The notes beneath the pieces are model-generated. The model was not told the origin of the DNA, made no database searches, and saw nothing but the letters and a program-made list of their open reading frames with translations. The position numbers and the translations under genes are program-made. 64,000 bases of DNA from Lunularia cruciata (lineage: Eukaryota > Streptophyta > Marchantiopsida > Lunulariales > Lunulariaceae), in contig OX419760.1 of NCBI GenBank assembly GCA_948567375.1, positions 29,512,001 to 29,576,000 of the forward strand, given 5' to 3'. How positions within the stretch are numbered: position 1 is the first letter of the stretch; every line of letters begins with the position of its first letter. Of this stretch, positions 53,526-64,000 are shown piece by piece.

Positions 53526-54797
53526 TTATGTTAAATAATAATACATATTTAAATATTTAAAATATCATAAATGACATTATTATTTATAATTAAAAATAAT
53601 ATATATAACTTTTTAAGACTTTAATATAATTTTATTATTGATTTATTTGTATGAACGGTTGTTTTATGTGCTATAAAATGAATACATATGAAATTAAAAT
53701 TATCTTGAAAGATCTTCTATGATAACTAAAGATTATATCTTATGTATGTACGGATTATTTTCATTTTATTAAAACTAAATATCAATCCTTGTCAATGACA
53801 AAATTAATTAACGGTGGAAAGATTATTTAGCCATTTTATATCTTCGAGGCTTCTAATCCAAATAATGATAAGTAATTGATACTAAATTATAATATTTATC
53901 AAATATATAAGATATGAAATAATGCTATTATAATAAGTCCGTATCATCTTATTGTGATCTTAAATACAAATTTACAAAGATATTTTGAGATAATATATTA
54001 TCATCAAAGATAATAATTTTAATTCAATCATCAATTATTACCGCTGCTTACTATTATCTTAATTCAATAATTATGGAATTCATACCAAGGCAAATTGAAG
54101 TTAAACACAATGTTATATTTGAAAATATAATCTTAATATCACTAATGTTCTACTCAAGTAGACTTTTAAGAGTATGTAGGACGACGGTATAGTTTGATAT
54201 CTAAGTATCACCTCTTATGTTTGAATTAAAACTGGACATTTATATGTATCTAATTATATTTAGCGCAAGATTGGTTCCTAACTTTACAAGAACAATTGCT
54301 CTAGTAATGCCAAAATATTCTAGTGGATTATATTTCCGCTAATTATTGAGTAGCATATATAGAATATGTATTCAAACCTCAAATTCTGTTGTGTTTAAAA
54401 CAATGATAAATTATTATTTAGTCAACATGCAATCCCTTATAAAATCAAAAAAACCAATCAAATTAATATTGGTAGGTTGGAGTACAAGAATATATCAACT
54501 ATCTATACCTACCAAAAGTGTTTTTTACTAGTATAATGAAATTAATATTTTAATTTATCATTAGAATGAATCAATTATACCTGTTGATGGCCAAGACAAG
54601 AATACTTGTGCAGGTTTAATTATATGAAGAAGACATGCATTTTGAAGTCTTAAAACTTATGCAAATATCATTGAGAGCTAAGAAATTTGCTATTTATCCG
54701 GGTTCATATATACACATGTTAGATATAGAAGTATAGAAATATATATTATAAATTTTAAAAGTCAATGGGTGTAGTTAGCAAATTTATTCTAAATTTA

Positions 54798-54845
54798 TTT
54801 CCATATCCTTTTTATAAAATTATATAGAAGGATATGGAAATTTAA
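54798..54845. repeat. Imperfect inverted repeat
   Basis: TTTCCATATCCTT near 54799-54811 is complementary to AAGGATATGGAAA near 54829-54841, with an AT-only loop. It may be a MITE remnant or simple hairpin. Confidence 0.75.
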
Positions 54846-55414
54846 ATTATAAAGTCTTAGAAACAAGTAAGTGCAATTAGTTAATTTTTTTAAATGTTGT
54901 AGTTGGAAGCTAAATCTTTAATAGTACAATAAAATAAAGTGGTAAATGCTAAATTAAAGAAGCTTAAATCCTTAAAATCTAAGATTTTAAAATTCTCAAA
55001 ATTAATTTTAAACTTTATACTAGATGACATACTATCAATACTATAAATTAATTAAAATTTTCATTATTTTACCTTTTGTATGGATGTGAATTCAAATTAT
55101 ATCAAGTATAAGTACCTATTTATCTTTGAGTTTTTTACTTATATTATAATATTTAAAATATAATATCAAGAACATATGATGGTATATTTATTTCAATGTA
55201 GCTTTTGTGTCAAAACTCCTATTCCTCTAAATTTTGTTCTATTAAATGAGAGAATAATTATCCAAATTGCCATAACCATTTGAAACTTACGTTACATTAA
55301 AAGGATCAATATTCCATAAGTAGAATAATTTGTGTAATTTAATTTGTTATGGATGAAATAATGCCTTTGTCTGAGTTGTATATATATATAACTTGTCTAA
55401 GTTGTATATATATA

Positions 55415-57916
55415 ACTTGATGGTCTTCCCATCCTTCATTTTTTTCTACACGGTCTTCCTTCTACGTTAGTTATATATACATACATCTCTCTCTCCCCTA
55501 CCATTCTAAATTTCCAGATCATAAAAGAAAATACCCAAGAGAAATGATGGTTATGTTTCCATTCCCATACCCACAAATACTTGAAGAAGATATCAGATAA
55601 CATACTTACAGAGACTATATTGATATACGCATATTCCTTATTCTTCCATTCTAGTTGTGTACTTCATAAACCGTAGATTCTTAGATTCTGAAGCATTACG
55701 TTCTTAAACTCAATTAACTTCTCTAGCAACCCATAATAACCCATAGATATTAGATTTGTAGATTAAACTGCTACATCCATAAGTCATAATCTTAGATTTT
55801 ATACATTTGATTATGATATTTAGTCACACTCTCATAGCTCCGTCTTCTTATTCCTCAATGCCGAGTAAAAGAACTAATAAGAAAAATGAATAAAAAAATA
55901 AATTTTATTAAAAAAAAGGATATAGATATGAAGTTTGGGTTACAGTTGAAAGCTTTCCAATTAACTAACAATAAACTCAGTCAGGAAAATGACTTATTCA
56001 ATATGGGATGTGTTCATTATATATTTTGTATTTTAAGAATATTTGAATTTAAAATCTTGTTATGATTGTTAATTTTTAAGACATACTTGAGTATATTATG
56101 TAAATCAATATCACAAAGACATACCTTACAAATTCTCCATCATCATATACTGACGTTTAATTTATTAACTATCATTAAATATCTGATTGAATATATAATA
56201 TTTGTATTATAACTACATAAACAATGAAGATTACTATTACTCATTACTACTCATTCGTATGTAAAATCTCATTTTCTTCCCTTGCTGATAATTTCTATAT
56301 CCGGTGATACTTCTTATCGTAAGAAGAAGTGTGTAATGTTGGGAAAAGCAAAGTAGTTTTATGTACTATAAAACTATTTTGCATACCATAAAACGGTCTT
56401 CCCTTCAAGATAATATCCGTTACCTGCAATTTTATCTCCCGATGGGAAGAGTGATCGAGGTTATACTAGTTAGTATATAAATTAAGGGCACCTTTAGGAT
56501 ATCAGCTTGATTGTTAATAATTATGTAACAAATTTGTAAAATTAATTTAAAGAAATCAAAAAATGTATGGGTACTCGAGGGAATGGAAGATACCATTTTC
56601 CAGAATCCAAGGTATTATTTTCCTAACTTATTAAATTTCTCTTTTATACATGGTGAAGCTATTTAACTTTGTGGAATCTGACAAAGAGTGTACGTGTCCA
56701 TTCCATTTGTCTCGGATAATTTATATAGACAGCTCATTTATATATACACAAGTCAACCCATTCATGTAACAATGTAGTAATTTCTTGAATTAAAACACCT
56801 TATTTGATTCTTGGTAATGTAAGATTATGAAATATGTTGGTTTATATAATATAATATTTAAAGCGCAATTGAACTCTACTTGAACCAATCATCTTAATAA
56901 GGAATACTAATTATCTAACTTTAATTGAACTATTTAACTCTAATCGAACCAATCCTCTTAATAAGGAATACTTTCCTCTAGACATGTGTGTTTTTATGGA
57001 CTGATCCTCGTTTGTTCTCGTCGATAGTATTCACAAATGGCATATTGTATGCATCGCGGTGCTCATATACCTCAAAATGTGCACTTTCCTTAGTTTATTA
57101 TCAATGACATGTCACCTATTTCTGGTGTTAAGGTTGCTTAGAAAACCATAGATCCACGGGATTCTGCTAGAGATCAATATCTTTTCGTTAGAAATAAAAT
57201 TTGATATCTAATGGTAAAGCTACCATAGAAACTTTAAATCCAAATCCCAAACGAGTTTTGAGTTTTCCGATTAGCAATACTAAGTGCAAGAAGATATAGA
57301 TGGATCTATATGCTATATATGTTATATGATTATGTCATGTAATTTATGATATCGTCTTACATAATTTCAGTTATACGGCAAAATTCTCTCAAGGATTAGG
57401 AATCTCAATTTGAATTGTGATTTGATTGTCTTCGACTTTAAATCTTAATCACCATCCTTTTCATTAGAACAGATTTCTATCAGACCATCTATTTCTATAT
57501 TAAAATTTAGCAAAATATAATGTTCTTAAACATAAATATACAATTTTTGTTTTATGATAATACAATTTCTACCTTGAAAATCTTAAATAGATCAAAAAGA
57601 TATTTGGAATCTTTCTAAGAGACGCGATTTTCTAAAGAAATAGAACAAAACGGTCACATGTAATCAGACTGATACAACTGATCATCTAGACCATAGCTAA
57701 GCCCCAGTTAATCTCTTTAAGTTTTATCTTTATTCAGCTTCATTATTTTAACGTTCCGGTCCCTCTTCAGAGTTTCCTCTCACGCTAGACGATGTTTCTC
57801 CGGACGTTCCACTCCAGTAGTTTATAAACCTTACGATTTGTATAACTCGAAGATCTCAAGTGAGAAAAAAAGGCGACCGCGTAGGAAAAACTAAGGATGG
57901 GAAGACCCCATCAAGT
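55415..57916. mobile_element. TIR-bounded element, about 2.5 kb, same termini as the 21.6-kb transposon
   Basis: The left end (ACTTGATGG-TCTTCCCATCC then TTCATTTTTTTCTACACGGTC) and the right end at 57872-57916 (GGCGACCGCGTAGGAAAAAC then AAGGATGGGAAGACCCCATC) are inverted and match the TIRs of the 21560-22065 element. The 2.4 kb between them is very AT-rich and has no transposase frame. It may be one non-autonomous element or two separate insertions that happen to face each other. A further copy of the same terminus, in left orientation, lies at about 57973-58035. Confidence 0.6.
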
Positions 57917-59346
57917 GAATGGGAAGATCTCAAGTGCGGGAGAGCAGATTTCTTTCCTATGATACTATAGGAACCTAGCCCCACTTCACCTCTTTTTTCT
58001 CTCCCTTCATGATGGGAAGATCCCATCCGTCATGTGTCCTTTTTGGTAGCCTTGTTCTCCACTATCTAAAGAAGAATGAAGATCAGTGTTTCACTAAAAG
58101 CGACAGTTTTCATTGGACTAATCTCTCATTGATGTTGGAGACAGACATGAGCCGATCGATGCCTGGTATACATGATCTCATGGTATAAATTAGCTAATAA
58201 TTAGCGTCTCACATTCTTAAATATGGTCAGTAGTTTTGGTTATCCCGCAATTAGAAACAGGTACATTCTCATTAACGGGTGCATAGTTATCCAGTTACGT
58301 GGTCGTACGCATCTCATGATGGCTGACAAGTTCATGTCATAAGTAACGGATGTGGTGTTATCAAGATGGGGTTAGTATGTGTAGTGTAGTGGGGTTGGAG
58401 TACCTTGTAAGCTTTCATCGAAAAGTGCACCCCTTTCCTCCTAAATGTGTCGTCACCAGTGCCAACATCTATGTGATGAACTCCTGATGTGGGAGTGTGA
58501 CAGTTCTACTCACTTGGAGCATGTTTCTTCTATGACCTTGCGAAAATTGTTCCTCCCATGAAGGAGACAAAGAATTCTAAATATGTCGACTCTACTCAAA
58601 TCTACAATGTGGACCTCTCTTATCGTCATTACTGTATTATTCCTCCATCTTCGTGTCTCTACTACCGTAGACTAAGTCGTACTTCACGAAATATGATGTC
58701 AATGCAGAAGTCGATCATTTTGAGTGGATTGTTCGATGTTTAACATAGGACTTAGTCGATGGTTTTAACTCTTCTCAGTGGATAGTTTAATCAGATAACT
58801 TTAATACTATTTAGACAGTAGATCTCTGAACTCCGAGTACATGGAAGCAACTACACCGACCTCTTGGTAGACAGCTGCTTGCTGCTTGGTGGATGGAGAT
58901 ACGTTCCAACTGTGGACCAAATGTTTAAAACGTGATCGAAGAAACCGCCACTTGCAAAGAAGAATGGAGTGGATTCTCATCTAGTCGATGAATCGTCGGT
59001 GTTGGTTTTATTGAATGTTTGAATTTTCCAAGAAAGAAGAAGGTTAGAACGAAGGGATTTTACCTCGCTCCGTGGCTGCATCACGTCGTTGGAATTGTTA
59101 GAAACATTAGTATCTGTTCACAAAGCTCGTGGATATGGTCGGAGAGGTTCTAGCACGCGGAGACAGATTTTCAGGGAAAGTAGGAGAAGATTCGAGTCAA
59201 ATGTGTCAGCGATCAGTCATTATGCCGCTGCAGTGTGCAGTTTCGTACTTGCGATTCTGGAGTATTGCCACCAGGATCCGCCCGCATTGATACTTCTGCG
59301 TATCGTCATGAACTGCTTCTTTACTGTCTGAAATCGCGTAGGCTTC

Positions 59347-59397
<51 letters not shown>

Positions 59398-59569
59398 GGC
59401 AATGAAAAAGGAAACCGGTTGGTTGGACGCAAATAACAAGGGTTTTGAATTCACGTTGCTGACAGGAGCGACTGTACTTGTCTTACGGTGTTAGGAAGTA
59501 CCTTTGCCTTTACTCGGGAAGCTGCTGGTCGCAAAGTGTTCAAGGTTACATGCTGCTGCTGATAGGTAC
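57917..59569. other. Upstream region of the coiled-coil membrane protein gene
   Basis: Starts with further fragments of the TIR family (57973-58035) and becomes progressively less AT-rich. No frame before 59,570 is recognisable. The (GA)n tract at 59349-59394 would lie in the promoter or 5' UTR of the gene starting at 59570. Confidence 0.5.
59349..59394. repeat. (GA)n microsatellite upstream of a gene start
   Basis: An uninterrupted GA run of about 46 bases, 176-221 bases before the ATG at 59570. GA tracts at this position in plant promoters or leaders can bind GAGA-type (BBR/BPC) factors; whether this one does is unknown. Confidence 0.95.
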
Positions 59570-61139
59570 ATGAGAAAGAGGGGAGCTATGGCGGGGCCGC
59601 GAGGTGGTCCGAGCTTGAAGCAGTTGGGATTGCTTATTGTCACCCTGATTGCGATTGTTTTGTTTTATCAAAAGTTGTCTTTGATATCTCTGAACTCGCT
59701 TGTGGAGCCGAGTACCAACCGGTGAGTGAGCCAGCCAGTTTTGGACGCTAATTCGCTGTAGTTTGTGATTAGTTTCTCGCGTTTCTTAAACTTATTTCTG
59801 AATTGGGAAACGGGAAAATTGCCACCGCTGCACCGATATATCGTCAACTTCCTCTTCGTGCTATCCACAGAGGATCCTCTTTCTAGTCAAAATACCTTGA
59901 AGAATGCTGGCGTCACGGAATGGCAGTCCATGACTACTCATCAGCCTACTGGTGTCTCCACATTATCCGCTGTCTAAAATAAATCGTAAATGTCAAAGGC
60001 AGTTCTGTGAACCCGGATTTCTTTCCACTCCGTTTATGCATTTTGATAGCAATGTGTGAGCTGGGGCTAGAGGTACAGATGGATCACACACGATTGTCAG
60101 CGCTCCGTTTCATGCTGATGTACAGTGCACATTACGAACGACTTTATGAGGGGGCCATGGATGAAGTTGCCGATTGGAGGCAGAGATATGATAATGAAAC
60201 AGCAAAAGGTGAACAGCATTTGAAGTTTCTAAATCAGGTAAACCAGCAACCTTTCTGGCTAGAACGGAAGAGTATCTGTGCCCCTGTGTCTAATCTAAAT
60301 AGGACTAACATGCGGAAGTGAAAATGCACCGTCCCTAAGGTGTCGAATTGAATTTAACTTTGAGAAAGTTATATATGTCGATAAAATTATCAGGAATGTG
60401 GTCAGTTTTAGGTTTGATTGCCATAGCCAACTGCCTGCGGATCCTGATAAAGATATTTGATAATTTGTAGCGTGCCACTTTATGAATCTTGGTTAGGTCT
60501 TGGTACGACCGTGAGGGCTTATTGAACGGTTATGCGGATATCTTGAAGTAATTGTGTTAGTGAATGTTGTCTAGCTAACGGATAGTGAAATGTCTTCTCA
60601 GGTGGAGCTTGAAGGAAAAAAACTGCATGAGGTATTGTTTTGCTTTTTGCCGGCGTTGATGAATAGTTTACCTACATTCAATGCTGGTACTTAAAATGCT
60701 GGGAGTTTCTAGTCGTAAAACACATTCTAATTATCGCACCAGATCTATCGTAGAGAACTGTAAACGCAGTTTGTCCCGAGTGTTGCCAAATCCTTTGATA
60801 TTGGAAGTAGCTTCGATTACACCAGGAAGAGGTCCTCATAATTGGGAGGTTGCAAAGCACTCTTTTCGTCAATCCTTAGGGCCGTTTAACTCTAGTCGGT
60901 TTCATTTGCACCTTGAAGTAGAACACTTCTGTCCAGCTGGTTTCGGACTCAGTCCACTGTTGTAACTGCACTTAGATATCAACCAAGGGTGTACTAGTGT
61001 CGGTTCGTTTAGTGCTAGCGTCGATATTGAGTATTTGGCGGTTAGTCTTTTACAATTTCACAAATGAATCGTGGGGCATGGTGCAGGAAATAGAAAGGTT
61101 GAAGGCCCAAGTCATGAAGCTGCAAGAAGAGTTGAAGAG
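59570..61139 (+). CDS. Single-pass membrane protein with coiled coil; 3' end unresolved
   Basis: Inferred exons with continuous phase: 59570-59721, 60126-60237, 60602-60631, 61087-61139. The protein starts MRKRGAMAGPRGGPSLKQLG, so the second ATG at 59588 (MAGPRGG) is an alternative start. It has one hydrophobic span (LLIVTLIAIVLFYQKLSLI) near residue 20-40 after a basic N-terminus, the layout of a type II signal anchor. It then continues as a helical segment (HYERLYEGAMDEVADWRQRY; NETAKGEQHLKFLNQ) and heptad-rich coiled coil (VELEGKKLHE; EIERLKAQVMKLQEELKR). It probably sits in an endomembrane with its coiled coil in the lumen. I do not recognise the family. Later exons likely exist: 61223-61276 reads VQDAYLKLQLMSYDALL and 61313-61351 reads MQHSIDLKWQAEE, but their phases do not join exon 4, so the gene is reported as partial. 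Confidence 0.65.
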
Positions 61140-62399
61140 GTACGACTCACAAGAGTGTGGCTTGTTTGTGGCTTGCTTCTTTGTGTCAGTTGGTCGCAGT
61201 TTTTGCTTCCGTTAAACCTCAGGTACAAGATGCATATTTAAAACTGCAGTTGATGAGTTATGATGCTTTGCTGGTATAACAGTAGGTGATCGTTTCGGAA
61301 ACTCGCAGAAATGCAGCACTCAATTGACTTGAAGTGGCAAGCAGAGGAGGTACTGTGTCTCAGCACAAGCTGGGTTTTTTTTCATAGTCGTTCACGGATT
61401 CTCCTTCACGAAGATACATTGCATTGGAAACTGCTACGTTGCGGCCTTCTGTTCTCTATCAGCCACAAACGACCGACTAAATAACTATCAACCATCATGT
61501 TCGAGAAAATTTGTATAGTTTAACTGCATGCGGTAATACAAGCTAAGGCTCTTGCACTCCTGGACACCGAAGCATCCTTCAGGTTTCAGACAGTCGTAGA
61601 GGACGTCAGGTTGATAGTCTGAATCATTCTGTAAAGTTGAACAAGCAGTGTTCCAAGTCACCAGTTAAGAGGTAACGCTGGATTCTTGGTGATTTGCAGT
61701 TCTAGTTATCACTTACCAACTATGTAATGAGCATCATGGGCGATGTTCATTCATTTAATAGGTCAGAGATAGCCCATTGTTTTCCTTCGACATGTTATTT
61801 ATATCATCAAGAAGCTTGTCACTCCACCCTGCCTGAGGAGTCTTGCCTCTCCATTCATCCATTATATGATTTGATTGGAGTCTCACTCAACTAAGTGATA
61901 CTACTTTCCGACTGTAAACATCAAGCACTAATGTATATTACAACAACGAAGCGTATGAAAGCAAAAGAAACCCTAGGATGACAAGCTAAGACTTCACGTG
62001 AGACTGTATACCAAACTGGTCAGAGAAAAGTGCTTTGTAACCTTACAAATTATGAGAACCTCGACTCAAACTGCCCCATGGATCGAAGAGATGAAGACTC
62101 TAATATTTTCCAAATTATAACAGGTTCTTTCTGGTGTAATTAGAATGATTGGTAACACCTAAATACACGATCAACGATGCGCACCGAGAAGTGTTGACAG
62201 TTATTCGGGAGAAGATCCAGTGCATTACGTACAATTGTAGTAGTAGAAACTTTCGATGTCTTGAGAAGCTTTAAGAGAGTCAAAAATTATACTTCATGGA
62301 GCATTTGCTATACCTGGAAATACGGCAGTGTTGACAGACTTAGTGCGATGCTCATATTTGTTTTGGAAACAGGTTCTAGCATGTTTTGATAAATTCCAT
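61140..62399. other. Probable 3' part of the coiled-coil gene, then gene-free DNA
   Basis: The first 220 bases contain the two unjoined exon candidates named under the coiled-coil gene. After about 61,400 nothing is recognisable; composition falls toward AT-rich near 61,900. Confidence 0.45.
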
Positions 62400-63810
62400 A
62401 TTTGCAAAAGTATAGATCAATAATGATAGCTGAGGTAGGTAGTGAGCTTATGCACATTCATACCCTTACTATCATTATCATTCTCGCCCAAAGTATTTGT
62501 TTTTGATACAGTGAAGATTCTATATTGTGGAGGAAAGTATTCAATGCATGGTTTTATGCCTCTTCTTTGATAAAGGATTTTTCTTTTTTGGTTCACTTTG
62601 GAGTAGTTTACCATGGCATTCAATTTATGACTCAAATTACCACATCCATCACTTCTAGGGTTACGGGCCTAGTTTGCGGTTGGGGCTATATTAGACACAC
62701 ATGGCATTCACATTCTGCACTATGATATAGGTGGAGAACACACTAGATGTAATATTCCAAGGACAGAGAGAAATACAAAAGAAACATAAGGTTACATTCT
62801 TCAATATTCTAATGCACCAAAGTAAAATCTTGTCTTTATCATACAGTGAAAAAAAATCTACTCAAATAGAACTACACCTTTCGATCAAATACATGGATTG
62901 GTGACATGTTTATCTTTGTCCTATTTGGTTGGTCAAATAAATTTGACCAAAGGGAATCTTTGAAGAGTCTTCTTGTAAAAAACTTAGAATAGCATTGGTG
63001 AGGTATTGTTGGAAAGCTCTTGATGAAACAAACAAGGGGAGAGAGGACACCACTCCTTTTCCCGTGGAGGAGGAATATTCTATTTTTCAAGACCTAATCC
63101 ATTTTTTGAGGCCTAGTTGTTAGGTCTCGAAATTGTCTCTGAAGTTTTCCAAGTATTTTTAACCTTTGCTCTATTTATGTAAATATTCTTTTGTTGTCAC
63201 CTCTATATGATCTACTTAGACCATCATATATAACATTCCTAAAGATATTATCACAATTTTCACTTCTAGATAATCTATCTAGCTAATGGTGTTACACGAG
63301 AATTCATTATACTTTTTGAGATATAATAATTCAGATCTTCCGATCCACTCTTTCTCAAGTTCAGATTGAGCATGGGTTATACTTGCCCTTGCCGTGACCT
63401 CCTCCTTGGAGGGTGAGGGTAGACCTGGTCACATTTGTGGATGGCCAATGTATCTTATATGATGTGGTGGTCGTGAACGCTCTTCGACCAAAATCCTTGG
63501 TTAGAGCAAGTTCATAGGTGGGAGCCATAACAACCATTGCTATTAGAGGGAAGGAGTACCACTACGCTCCACAACTCACCTTCAACACCTTTATCCCATT
63601 GGCGGTGGAGATCTTGGCCATCTCCATAATCATTTTGATGATCTCCTTCATGATGTAGCACATGGATCCCTACAACAGAGAGTAGCATTAGCTATCTCAT
63701 CAGCCACACTCACCTCTTACTATTTGCATTTGGATATCCATCACCTTATAACATTCACAAGCAATGGGTCTTCATCAACAAACCATGGCAATAGGAGCTC
63801 CCGCCATGTC
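62400..63810 (+). mobile_element. Retroelement C-terminal fragment, copy D, interrupted by a solo LTR
   Basis: Block order matches copies A and C combined: at 62525-62640 a broken frame gives AWFYASSLIKDFSF and (in another frame) FWF-type followed by EF; at about 62670-62745 DTHGIHILHYDIGGEHT, the zinc-knuckle region; then after a 549-bp insertion, RVDLVTFVDGQCILYDVVVV at about 63418-63480, GAITTIAIRGKEYHY, FNTFIPLAVEILA, and SITL-stop-HSQAMGLHQQTMAIGA at about 63740-63800. These align with VDLYL/DVVV/FVPLALE/RVSIAL blocks of the 22.2-kb copy. Frameshifts and stops make it non-functional. It is the longest representative in the window. Confidence 0.7.
62748..63296 (+). mobile_element. Solo LTR inserted in retroelement copy D
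   Basis: Comparison with copy C shows an extra segment between the zinc-knuckle and endonuclease-like blocks. It begins TGTAATATTCC and ends GGTGTTACA, giving TG...CA ends and the short inverted ends TGTAA/TTACA. The flanks are CTAGA (62743-62747) and CGAGA (63297-63301), a 5-bp target duplication with one later change. It has no coding DNA. The sequence differs from the 2299 LTR, so it is another family. Confidence 0.7.
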
Positions 63811-63815
63811 TAGAC

Positions 63816-63922
63816 ACTTCCCTCTCCCTCTAACATCACTTCCCTCTCCCTCTAACATCCCTTTGGAGTGCATATATCATACATCTCCCTCTAACATCCC
63901 TTTGGAGTGCATATATCATACA
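63816..63922. repeat. Compound tandem repeat (2 x 22 bp, then 2 x 39 bp)
   Basis: ACTTCCCTCTCCCTCTAACA (22-bp unit) occurs at 63816 and 63838. The overlapping 39-bp unit starting TCTCCCTCTAACATCCCTTT occurs at 63845 and 63884 in perfect copy. Both lie at the tail of retroelement copy D. Confidence 0.9.
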
Positions 63923-64000
63923 GTTCAAGAGTATGTTAATTTGTGAGTTATTTTGGTTGTTTTTCCATGCGGTGCTTTGGCCGTTCTTTCTCCTCGGCTC
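63923..64000. other. Window end, retroelement flank
   Basis: Non-coding DNA that parallels the text after copy C (near 30010-30090: ggtttgtttatttttc/ggcttttgg versus gagttattttggttgt/ggtgctttgg), so the element's 3' tail probably continues beyond the window. Confidence 0.4.

Larger units (their letters stand above)
52758..55414. other. Extremely AT-rich gene-free DNA
   Basis: No frame above about 70 codons, no domain. Contains a (TA)n tract followed by (TC)n at 53497-53525 and an imperfect inverted repeat around 54798-54845 (TTTCCATATCCTT / AAGGATATGGAAA). Composition resembles neither the genes nor the retroelement copies. Confidence 0.55.

Noticed and set aside
52758-57916. Possibility that the very AT-rich block is inserted organelle DNA
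   Set aside because: No plastid or mitochondrial gene, tRNA or rRNA block is recognisable in it, unlike the clear 16S piece at 21.1 kb.
59206-59454. Minus-strand frames with long Ser-Leu runs
   Set aside because: They are translations of the (GA)n microsatellite.

Overview
This is nuclear DNA of a land plant. Three genes are recognisable as plant families: RHL1 (a plant topoisomerase VI accessory protein), a GONST3/GGLT1-type Golgi nucleotide-sugar transporter, and a DExH8-type helicase with CCCH fingers. Multi-exon genes with GT-AG introns, a nuclear tRNA, LTR and non-LTR retroelement debris, TIR transposons and a degraded plastid 16S rRNA fragment all fit. The mix of intron-bearing genes in balanced-GC islands and AT-rich repeat deserts suggests a bryophyte, but no marker settles the species.

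Layout. 1-6,800 is AT-rich repeat DNA with an (AG)n tract and a solo LTR whose 5-bp target duplication is perfect. 7,300-8,435 holds a multi-pass membrane protein gene with at least one break in frame. 10,025-10,879 (minus) is an intronless SAM methyltransferase and 12,681-13,823 (minus) an intronless-coding nucleotide-sugar transporter whose start codon abuts a splice acceptor. 13,824-22,160 has no convincing gene, but carries a plastid 16S relic and a long-TIR transposon. 22,170-32,300 is a graveyard of transposons: several decayed pieces of one reverse-transcriptase element family with a zinc-knuckle and endonuclease-like tail, and a pogo/Tigger-type HTH relic.

33,123-33,457 is a MITE. 34,285-37,446 (plus) is a nine-exon RHL1 gene. 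Converging on it from the minus strand is a gene of at least 13 exons (40,098-47,170) for a DExH8-like helicase fused to CCCH fingers and a DUF2431/BMT5-like Rossmann domain. A tRNA-Val(UAC) gene lies on the same strand inside its second intron. 48,370-58,000 is very AT-rich and contains an internally deleted Ty3/gypsy element between two LTRs and a 2.5-kb TIR element. From 59,570 a small gene for a single-pass coiled-coil membrane protein begins; its 3' end is unresolved. The window ends in another copy of the reverse-transcriptase family, interrupted by a second solo LTR.

The genes do not form a pathway: they are unlinked housekeeping functions (endoreduplication, Golgi sugar supply, RNA metabolism, tRNA). 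I see no defence system, CRISPR array or biosynthetic cluster. The most unusual content is the nested tRNA, the helicase-zinc finger-Rossmann fusion with an intact GEGNFSF motif, and the multi-copy retroelement family with the endonuclease-like C-terminal domain.
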